Below, in pieces: positions 58,284 through 64,000 of a DNA stretch of 64,000 nucleotides (positions within the stretch are counted from its first letter, which is position 1; each line of letters starts with the position of its first letter). Both the position numbers and the translations under genes were made by a program. Source of the DNA: Flavobacterium sp. YO12 (GTDB lineage Bacteria > Bacteroidota > Bacteroidia > Flavobacteriales > Flavobacteriaceae); the NCBI RefSeq assembly GCF_004119495.1, contig NZ_NRQU01000001.1, positions 62,001-126,000 of the forward strand, read 5' to 3'. Under the pieces are notes generated by a model. That model saw only the letters and a program-made list of their open reading frames with translations. It was not told the DNA's origin and did no database searches.

Positions 58284-58898
58284 ATGTTATATCCACAAAT
58301 TGAGAATACCGTTAAATCATTTGATTTTAAGCAGATCTCCGAGGATCGCAAAACAGTCCTGCAGCCATTAATCGACTTCATTCAGACTAAAGTGGACAGT
58401 AAGCTGGAAACCAGACTAAACCTAATCTGCACGCACAATTCCAGAAGAAGCCATCTTTCGCAGGTTTGGGCTCAGACTGCTGCCGCCTATTACGGCATCA
58501 AAAACGTTTCATGCTATTCAGGAGGAACAGAGGCTACCGCCCTTTTCCCAATGGCAGCGGAGACTTTGAAGGATTCAGGATTCAACATCAAAACGCTTTC
58601 AGAGGGATCAAACCCGGTTTATTCAATAAAATATTCAGCTGACGAACTTCCTGTCATCGGTTTTTCCAAAACCTATGATGATGACTTCAATCCTGAAAGC
58701 GGATTCGCCGCAATAATGACCTGCTCGCAGGCTGACGGCGGATGCCCCTTTATAGCAGGTGCTGAGAAAAGAATCCCGATTACCTTTGAAGATCCAAAAA
58801 TTTCCGACGGAACGCCTCAGCAGAAAGAAACTTATCTGGAGCGAAGCCTGCAGATAGGAACTGAAATGTTTTACGTATTCTCACAAATAAAAAAATAA
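58284..58898 (+). CDS. arsC: ArsC-like arsenate reductase (low-molecular-weight phosphatase fold)
   Basis: Cytoplasmic enzyme of 204 residues. The P-loop CTHNSRRS (C49 to S56) places it in the low-molecular-weight tyrosine phosphatase fold used by thioredoxin-linked arsenate reductases. The N-terminal helical extension (about 1-43) is longer than in classical ArsC but usual in Bacteroidota homologues. It would reduce As(V) to As(III) for the ACR3 pump whose gene starts two bases after its stop. Further cysteines occur in SCYSGG and [10 protein letters not shown]. Confidence 0.88.
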   Translation: MLYPQIENTVKSFDFKQISEDRKTVLQPLIDFIQTKVDSKLETRLNLICTHNSRRSHLSQVWAQTAAAYYGIKNVSCYSGGTEATALFPMAAETLKDSGFNIKTLSEGSNPVYSIKYSADELPVIGFSKTYDDDFNPESGFAAIMTCSQADGGCPFIAGAEKRIPITFEDPKISDGTPQQKETYLERSLQIGTEMFYVFSQIKK

Positions 58899-58899
58899 A

Positions 58900-59985
58900 A
58901 TGTCAGCAAATAACTGTGCACCAGCCGTCGGACGCAAAAAATTAAGCTTCCTTGACCGCTTCTTGACCCTTTGGATTTTCCTTGCTATGGCAATAGGCGT
59001 GGCAATAGGATACTTTATTCCTTCCAGCGGAGATTTCATCAATTCTTTCTCCAGCGGAACAACAAACATTCCATTGGCAATAGGGCTTATCCTGATGATG
59101 TATCCGCCTCTGGCAAAAGTAAAATACGAACAGATGGGTCAGGTTTTCAAAAACACTAAAGTCTTAGGTGCTTCTTTATTCCTGAACTGGATCGTAGGCC
59201 CTGTTTTGATGTTTTTATTGGCGCTCCTGTTTTTGAACGGATATCCTGAATACATGATCGGGGTGATCCTGATCGGTCTGGCACGCTGTATCGCAATGGT
59301 TGTGGTATGGAACGATCTGGCAGACGGAAACCGTGAGTATGCAGCTGGACTTATTGCCCTTAACAGCATCTTTCAGGTACTGCTTTACAGTGTATATGCT
59401 TATATTTTTATAACCGTTCTCCCTCCCTATTTTGGATATGATGGTTTTGAAGTCAATATCAGCATTGGACAGATTGCCGAGAGTGTCGGTATCTATTTAG
59501 GAATTCCATTTGCCTTGGGAATCATAAGCCGTTATGCTTTGATAGCCTTAAAAGGTTCTGAATGGTTTGAGAATAAGTACGTGCCGTTTATCTCGCCAAT
59601 TACACTTATTTCATTGCTTTTTACAATTATTGTAATGTTCAGCCTGAAAGGGGAACTTATTGTTCAGATCCCTATGGACGTTGTTCGTATTGCAATACCG
59701 CTTGTGATTTACTTTACTTTAATGTTTGTCATCAGTTTTTTCACGGGTAAATATTTTGGGGCTGACTATTCAAAAGCGACCTCTATAGCATTTACAGCAA
59801 CAGGGAATAATTTCGAGCTTGCCATTGCTGTGGCAATCGGCGTGTTTGGAATAAACAGCGGACAGGCTTTTGCAGGTGTTATAGGCCCTCTGGTAGAAGT
59901 GCCTGCTCTTATAGCACTGGTAAACCTTGCCTTCTGGTTCCGAAAAAAGTATTTCACAAAACAGGTAGCTGCAGAAACTGCTTAA
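58900..59985 (+). CDS. acr3: ACR3-family arsenite efflux transporter
   Basis: Inner-membrane transporter of 361 residues with about ten helices. ACR3 landmarks are the membrane cysteine/arginine segment [19 protein letters not shown] and the later [20 protein letters not shown]. It extrudes As(OH)3 produced by ArsC. It is separated from arsC by one base and followed after six bases by the metallophosphoesterase gene. Confidence 0.95.
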   Translation: MSANNCAPAVGRKKLSFLDRFLTLWIFLAMAIGVAIGYFIPSSGDFINSFSSGTTNIPLAIGLILMMYPPLAKVKYEQMGQVFKNTKVLGASLFLNWIVGPVLMFLLALLFLNGYPEYMIGVILIGLARCIAMVVVWNDLADGNREYAAGLIALNSIFQVLLYSVYAYIFITVLPPYFGYDGFEVNISIGQIAESVGIYLGIPFALGIISRYALIALKGSEWFENKYVPFISPITLISLLFTIIVMFSLKGELIVQIPMDVVRIAIPLVIYFTLMFVISFFTGKYFGADYSKATSIAFTATGNNFELAIAVAIGVFGINSGQAFAGVIGPLVEVPALIALVNLAFWFRKKYFTKQVAAETA

Positions 59986-59991
59986 GAAAAT

Positions 59992-60726
59992 ATGAGAATT
60001 GCAATAATATCGGATATACATGCGAACTTCCCCGCACTGGAGCAGACTTTAAAAAGTATTGAAGAGCAGAATATTGATGCCGTTTACTGCTTAGGGGATT
60101 TAGTCGGCTACAATTTATGCCCCAATGCCGTGATAAATGAGATCCGTAAAAAGCATATCCCTACCCTTGCAGGAAATCACGATGTCAAAGCTGTAGAAAT
60201 ACACAATGACGGCTCAAATGACATTGAAAGCTACGCATATCAGATTGTGGGTAAAGAGCAGATCAAATATCTTTCTGCTCTTCCTGCCCATATTAAACTT
60301 GAATACCAGACATCCAACAAACTCATTAAGATACTTATGGTTCATGGCAGTCCTTACAGCAACAGGGAATATCTGCTTGAGGATAAAAATGAGAAAGATT
60401 TCACTAACATCTTTCTTGATTCCAATACAGACATTCTTATCTGCGGACATTCTCATCTGCCGTATCATCGCATACTGGAAAATCCCAATAAAAAAGGCAG
60501 CTATTTTCATGCCATTAATGCAGGGTCGGTTGGAAAGCCAAAAGATAGAAATCCGGACTGCTGCTATGCAGTGGTAACCATTGAAAAAACCAGTAATCTT
60601 TCCAAAAAAGACGGCATAAAGGTGGAATTCGTAAGAGTTCCTTATGATATTGAAAAAGCAGCCCGTGCTATTGAAGAGAGTCCTCTTCCGGACGTTTACG
60701 CGTTTATGCTTAGAAAAGCATATTAA
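59992..60726 (+). CDS. Metallophosphoesterase (calcineurin-like)
   Basis: Cytoplasmic enzyme of 244 residues. The di-metal site motifs are all present: SDIHANFPAL (DxH), LGDLVGYN (GD), AGNHDVK (GNHD), MVHGSP and CGHSHLPY. Such enzymes hydrolyse phosphate esters, often nucleotides. It is tightly linked to ACR3 and so probably expressed with arsenic stress, though metallophosphoesterases are not standard arsenic genes. Confidence 0.88.
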   Translation: MRIAIISDIHANFPALEQTLKSIEEQNIDAVYCLGDLVGYNLCPNAVINEIRKKHIPTLAGNHDVKAVEIHNDGSNDIESYAYQIVGKEQIKYLSALPAHIKLEYQTSNKLIKILMVHGSPYSNREYLLEDKNEKDFTNIFLDSNTDILICGHSHLPYHRILENPNKKGSYFHAINAGSVGKPKDRNPDCCYAVVTIEKTSNLSKKDGIKVEFVRVPYDIEKAARAIEESPLPDVYAFMLRKAY

Positions 60727-60747
60727 TGTATTGAAATAAAACCCGCT

Positions 60748-61320
60748 ATGGAAAGTTTTAAATTATTTTTAAAGAGTATCGTCCCTCTCAGCGATCAGGA
60801 ATTTGAAAAGTACAGTCCGTATTTCAAAACAAGGACATTAACCCGAAACAGTTATTTTGCAGAGATCGGCAAAACCTCACATGAAGCCGCTTTTATAAAA
60901 AAAGGGCTCCTCAGGACATATTACATAAATGAAAAATCCGAAGAAGTGACTTCCTGCTTCTGCGCAGAAAATAATTTGACGGCTTCCTACAAGAGCTTTA
61001 TTTCGCAGCTGCCTTCGGAACTTTCCATTCAGGCTGTAGAAGATACCGAACTTATAACAATCAGTTACAATGACCTGCAGATTCTCTATCAGAAGAGTGC
61101 TCTCTGGCAGAATATCGGAAGGTCAATTGCCGAGCGGCAGTATATGGTGATGGAGCAGTATGCCAGTGTTTTGTGCAATGAAAGCGCAAAGGAAAAATAC
61201 ATGCGCATGCTTGAGGAACAGCCTGCCGTTATAAACAAAGCTTCAGTAAATGATATTGCAAGCTATCTAGGAATAACACGCAGGACGCTGAGCAGGATCA
61301 GAAAAGAAATTACCCAGTAA
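60748..61320 (+). CDS. Crp/Fnr-family regulator
   Basis: Regulator of 190 residues. A cyclic-nucleotide-binding-like beta roll spans about 20-120, lacking the key arginine and glutamate of a cAMP site. A C-terminal helix-turn-helix reads SVNDIASYLGITRRTLSRIRKE, typical of Bacteroidota Crp-like proteins. The ligand is unknown. It is 21 bases after the metallophosphoesterase gene and followed by a small hairpin (AGGACATTTGTCCT, 61327-61340), which may end this transcript. Confidence 0.87.
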   Translation: MESFKLFLKSIVPLSDQEFEKYSPYFKTRTLTRNSYFAEIGKTSHEAAFIKKGLLRTYYINEKSEEVTSCFCAENNLTASYKSFISQLPSELSIQAVEDTELITISYNDLQILYQKSALWQNIGRSIAERQYMVMEQYASVLCNESAKEKYMRMLEEQPAVINKASVNDIASYLGITRRTLSRIRKEITQ

Positions 61321-61393
61321 ATTCGAGGACATTTGTCCTTTTTGCTGATTATACTTTCCAATAGTTTTGCTTTTATAACCAATTTAAAATAAA

Positions 61394-61957
61394 ATGGAAA
61401 CAGCAATTATCATTTCATCCTTCTTTCTTGTCCTATTTGCAGTCTTAGCCTTATATGATGGCGTTTATCTGCATATTTTCAAATACCAGCTCCATAATCG
61501 GGAAGAAAGCAAAACCGAGCATATTACCCATACTTTGAGAGCTGTTTTCTTTCCGGCAATCCTTTATTTTCTGTTCTTGAAACAGGATAATCATACTAGT
61601 TTTGTAATAGGTTTAACCATAGTTCTTTTGGATATAATGGTGCTAGGGTACGACGCTTTTATAGAGAAAGACAGCAGGCAGTTTATGGGAGGGCTTCCGC
61701 GCTGGGAATATATTGTCCATTTATTCGTAAATGGGTTTCATTTTGCGTCAATTGCAGTTTACCTCTCCATCAGACTTACTTTTCAAAATGGGGAAATAAT
61801 GATTTCTAATATCAATCAATCTCCAGGCTTCTTCAATTTGTTAATTGTAAATCTTTTACCCGGAACTATCGCAATGGCAATTCTTCATGTTTTCTTATGC
61901 ATGCCAAAAACAGCCCATATCTGGAATAATTTCAGAGCTAAAATCAATTGTTGCTAA
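61394..61957 (+). CDS. Membrane protein of unknown function ending in CC
   Basis: A 187-residue protein with about five hydrophobic segments (about 5-25, 52-65, 72-88, 112-130, 150-170). No family is recognised. The C terminus is KINCC, which fits the repeated C-terminal cysteines of the proteins in this arsenic region. It is 33 bases before sigZ and probably co-transcribed. Confidence 0.7.
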   Translation: METAIIISSFFLVLFAVLALYDGVYLHIFKYQLHNREESKTEHITHTLRAVFFPAILYFLFLKQDNHTSFVIGLTIVLLDIMVLGYDAFIEKDSRQFMGGLPRWEYIVHLFVNGFHFASIAVYLSIRLTFQNGEIMISNINQSPGFFNLLIVNLLPGTIAMAILHVFLCMPKTAHIWNNFRAKINCC

Positions 61958-61990
61958 TCCTGCTTTCTTAATAAACAGAACATAAAATCT

Positions 61991-62554
61991 ATGAGTTTGG
62001 AAATAAATACTATTCACAATCAGTTTTATATCATTTTGGGCAGGTATATTAAGGCTCATATTAATGATACCGACGATGCATCTGATGTTTTGCAGGAAGT
62101 TTTTATAAAGATAAACGAGAATTTAGGATCACTAACTGACGAAGGCAAACTAAAAAGCTGGATTTTCACGATCACAAGAAATTCCATTATTGACTATTAT
62201 AGAAAAAATTCCAATAATAAAAAATCAGAGCTGACCGATTGTATGATGCAAAAAATAATGCATGAAACAGATCTTGATACTTCGGAAGGCCTGGACTGTT
62301 GTCTGATAAAATTCATTGAACGGTTGCCGGAAGACTATCGGGACATTATCATGGATAGCGAAATACATGGAATTAAACAGAAAGACTTAACAGAAAAATA
62401 CAGCCTTGCCTACCCTTCCATCCGTTCTAGAGTGCAAAGAGGCAGATCCAAATTAAAGGAAATGCTTCTGGATTGCTGCAGTATTGAATTAGACCGCCGT
62501 GGAAATATTATGAACGTTACCTCTAAAAAATCATGCAGCGGAGGAAAATGCTGA
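61991..62554 (+). CDS. sigZ: SigZ-like ECF sigma factor
   Basis: ECF-type RNA polymerase sigma factor of 187 residues. Region 2 is DTDDASDVLQEVFIKINENL with WIFTITRNSIIDYYRK; region 4 is PEDYRDIIMDSEIHGIKQKDL. SigZ-type factors carry a Cys-rich tail, here SCSGGKC, and the middle has a CC (LDCC) too, pointing to thiol or metal control. No obvious anti-sigma gene is adjacent except perhaps the upstream membrane protein. Confidence 0.88.
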   Translation: MSLEINTIHNQFYIILGRYIKAHINDTDDASDVLQEVFIKINENLGSLTDEGKLKSWIFTITRNSIIDYYRKNSNNKKSELTDCMMQKIMHETDLDTSEGLDCCLIKFIERLPEDYRDIIMDSEIHGIKQKDLTEKYSLAYPSIRSRVQRGRSKLKEMLLDCCSIELDRRGNIMNVTSKKSCSGGKC

Positions 62555-62682
62555 TAACACCGAATCATTTTTGAAAACTTCATATATAGAAAATTCAGGC
62601 TGTTAAAAAAAAAAATCAGCAAAGCCTGCATCATTTTTAGATTAGTGCGTCTTAAGTAGTATTAATCATTAAAATTAAAATT

Positions 62683-62856
62683 ATGAAAAACAAAATGTAC
62701 ATTACTCTTGCAGCATTGGTATTGTCTGCTGGAAGTATCTTCGCTTATGCGAACTTATCAAAAACTGATGCAAAGAAAAACTGCACTGAAAAATGTTCTA
62801 CGCATTGCTGTAGTGACGATTCGGGAACTTGTGCTCCGAAAGATTGCAAAAAGTAA
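62683..62856 (+). CDS. Small Cys-rich secreted protein, 57 aa
   Basis: A 57-residue protein with a signal peptide (MKNKMYITLAALVLSAGSIF, probably cleaved before about ANLS) and a short mature part with six cysteines: CTEKCSTHCCSDDSGTCAP then KDCKK. It looks like a periplasmic metal- or metalloid-binding peptide. A strong terminator follows within 20 bases. Confidence 0.75.
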   Translation: MKNKMYITLAALVLSAGSIFAYANLSKTDAKKNCTEKCSTHCCSDDSGTCAPKDCKK

Positions 62857-62874
62857 TATTTCGCTTTACTGTTT

Positions 62875-62904
62875 AAAAGACAACTCAAAAAGTTGTCTTT
62901 TTTT
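62875..62904 (+). terminator. Intrinsic terminator after Cys-rich peptide
   Basis: A perfect 11-bp stem AAAAGACAACT/AGTTGTCTTTT with loop CAAAA, running into seven T. It separates the arsenic/SigZ transcript from the mer-like unit. Confidence 0.88.
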
Positions 62905-62955
62905 ATGGGCAGGAATCATTCAAAATTTTAATTCAATTATTTTGTATTTTAGCAT

Positions 62956-62986
62956 TTGCTTAAATAAGCAAAAAGTATAAATTTGC
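62956..62986 (+). promoter_or_regulatory. Bacteroidota-type promoter overlapping an ArsR operator
   Basis: TTTG (62956-62959) and TAAATTTG (62979-62986) are separated by 19 bases, a full match to the Bacteroidota -33/-7 consensus. Between and over them lies a perfect inverted repeat TTTGCTTA-AA-TAAGCAAA (62956-62973), a good repressor site for the ArsR encoded next. The -7 box ends only three bases before the ATG at 62990, so the mRNA may be leaderless. Confidence 0.65.
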
Positions 62987-62989
62987 ATT

Positions 62990-63364
62990 ATGGAAGATAT
63001 AATTTGTATACGACAGCAAGCAGATATTAAACAAATAATCCGCTGTAAAGACAGAGTATCAGAACTCAATACCTCATTTGACTATTTATCAAGTGGGCTT
63101 GAATTGGCTGGCAATAATGTGAGATTAAGAATTCTCTTTTTACTTTATGAAGAAAAACAGCTCTGTGTCTGTGACATAAGTGATATTCTTGAAATGAGTA
63201 TTTCTGCAATTTCACAGCACTTACGGAAACTAAAAGACAGAAAACTTATTGAAACTAAACGGGAAGCGCAGACCATTTTCTATTCATTGACAAAGGAATA
63301 TGAAAAAATGCTGAAACCTTTCTTCGAAATTTTAGCACAAAATGAAATTTTAGAAAAAATATGA
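62990..63364 (+). CDS. ArsR-family regulator of the mer-like unit
   Basis: Winged-helix metalloregulator of 124 residues. The sensing site is CVCDISDIL (about 57-65), preceding the recognition helix SISAISQHLRKLKDRKLI. Cysteines at about 6 and 18 could add ligands. It overlaps merTP by four bases (ATGA), so it is translationally coupled to it and probably represses the unit through the inverted repeat in its promoter. In this role it replaces MerR. Confidence 0.9.
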   Translation: MEDIICIRQQADIKQIIRCKDRVSELNTSFDYLSSGLELAGNNVRLRILFLLYEEKQLCVCDISDILEMSISAISQHLRKLKDRKLIETKREAQTIFYSLTKEYEKMLKPFFEILAQNEILEKI

Positions 63365-63960
63365 AAACAGAGAATAAAATGATCGGAGCCGGATTTTTCA
63401 CAGCATTAGCTGCTTCATTGTGCTGCATTACTCCCATATTAGCATTAGTTGCCGGAACAAGCGGGATTGCTTCTGCTTTTTCATGGCTTGAACCAATGAG
63501 GCCTTATTTCATCGGCCTGACTGTTATAATTATTGGTTTATCTTGGTATCAAAAGCTGAAAACTAAAAAGCTGATAGACTGTAACTGCGATAGAGAAGAA
63601 AATACGAAATTCGTTAATTCAAAAATGTTTTTAGGAATAATTACAGTAATTGCAGCCCTCATGCTTTCGTTTCCTTACTACTCAAGCATTTTTTATCCAA
63701 ATACAGAAAAGAAAGTCTTGGTCGTGAAAAAGACCAGCACTCAAAAAGCTGAGTTTAGAATAAGCGGAATGACTTGTGCCAGCTGTGAAAAACACGTGAA
63801 TCACGAAGTGAATAAATTGATTGGAATAATAAATTCAAATGTAAATTATACTAATGGTAACGCAATTGTAGAATTTGATAATTCCAAAACTACTATTAAT
63901 GAAATTGAAAAAGCAATAAATTCAACAGGCTATACAGTAACTAACAAAAAATTAAAATGA
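63361..63960 (+). CDS. merTP: MerTP mercuric transport protein
   Basis: A 199-residue fusion of MerT-like membrane and MerP-like domains. Three helices start with LAASLCCITPILAL (vicinal Cys22-Cys23 type pair in the first helix). A second cysteine pair is in DCNCDREEN, and the C-terminal HMA domain (about 131-199) has GMTCASCEKHV. It takes up Hg(II) for reduction inside the cell. No merA is within the window; it may follow. Confidence 0.9.
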   Translation: MKTENKMIGAGFFTALAASLCCITPILALVAGTSGIASAFSWLEPMRPYFIGLTVIIIGLSWYQKLKTKKLIDCNCDREENTKFVNSKMFLGIITVIAALMLSFPYYSSIFYPNTEKKVLVVKKTSTQKAEFRISGMTCASCEKHVNHEVNKLIGIINSNVNYTNGNAIVEFDNSKTTINEIEKAINSTGYTVTNKKLK

Positions 63961-64000
63961 AAATCGTTCTACAATCAATAATAACCTGCCCCCTTTGCTC
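63957..64000 (+). CDS. Start of a GDCCVxC-type small protein (cut by window end)
   Basis: Only 14 codons are visible: MKIVLQSIITCPLC. They match the start of GDCCVxC-domain proteins, which often accompany MerTP in Bacteroidota. The start overlaps the merTP stop by four bases (ATGA), supporting co-translation. Confidence 0.6.
   Translation, partial: MKIVLQSIITCPLC

Overview
The window looks like a chromosomal segment of a Flavobacterium-like member of the Bacteroidota. Supporting signs are IstA/IstB of IS21 type, a PcfJ-like gene, many domain families typical of this phylum (DUF3347, DUF2911, DUF6428, DUF6660-like, RND pumps with a fused outer-membrane component), the lack of clear Shine-Dalgarno sequences, and TAnnTTTG-type promoter boxes. 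No rRNA, tRNA or CRISPR array was seen.

Region 1 (1-22.5 kb) has GC-richer codon use and reads like resident genome: a response regulator/histidine kinase pair, an LtaS-like sulfatase-fold membrane enzyme and a lipid kinase. A leftward metal block follows: CadA/ZntA-type ATPase, MgtC-like protein, bestrophin-like channel, Fur-family regulator, RND adaptor, a 1438-residue RND pump with a TolC-like tail, and a Cys-rich DUF6660-like secreted protein. Then come a GNAT enzyme, a nuclease-like DUF6602 protein, small secreted proteins, a zinc-site-less aspartoacylase-like protein and an MscS channel.

Region 2 (22.6-36.1 kb) is AT-rich accessory DNA with defence character and much decay. It holds a protein with a C-terminal HEPN-like motif downstream of a trypsin-like protease, a cytosine-5 DNA methyltransferase broken in an A7 run, an immunity-like gene flanked by two decayed copies of another family, a frameshifted MFS transporter, oxidoreductase and AraC remnants, one intact AraC regulator with a small monooxygenase, and an IS21 element abutting a 5'-truncated PcfJ-like gene.

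Region 3 (36.3-56.4 kb) is a rightward copper-resistance island: Cys-rich protein, four DUF3347 proteins, a YncE-like propeller lipoprotein, haem-binding-domain protein, CusA-type pump (frameshifted), TolC-like protein, two RND adaptors (one frameshifted), CopA ATPase, DUF2911 and DUF305 proteins, and a multicopper oxidase fused to a CopB-like barrel. A restriction-endonuclease-like gene, also frameshifted, sits inside it. The short heavy-metal-binding module (CPMHPE ... CPxCGM) recurs six times in five proteins.

Region 4 (56.9-64 kb) is an arsenic operon (ArsR, ArsN1-like acetyltransferase, DUF6428, ArsC-like phosphatase-fold reductase, ACR3, metallophosphoesterase, Crp-like regulator, membrane protein, SigZ) followed by a small Cys-rich protein, a second ArsR, MerTP and the start of a GDCCVxC-type gene cut by the window end.

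Five genes carry single-base frame disruptions, all at or near A runs. Each becomes one normal-length family member if one base is restored or removed. This may be sequencing error, real decay, phase variation or slippage, and should be settled before these genes are called dead. The best candidate for an undescribed system is the protease/HEPN pair at 22.6-25.0 kb.
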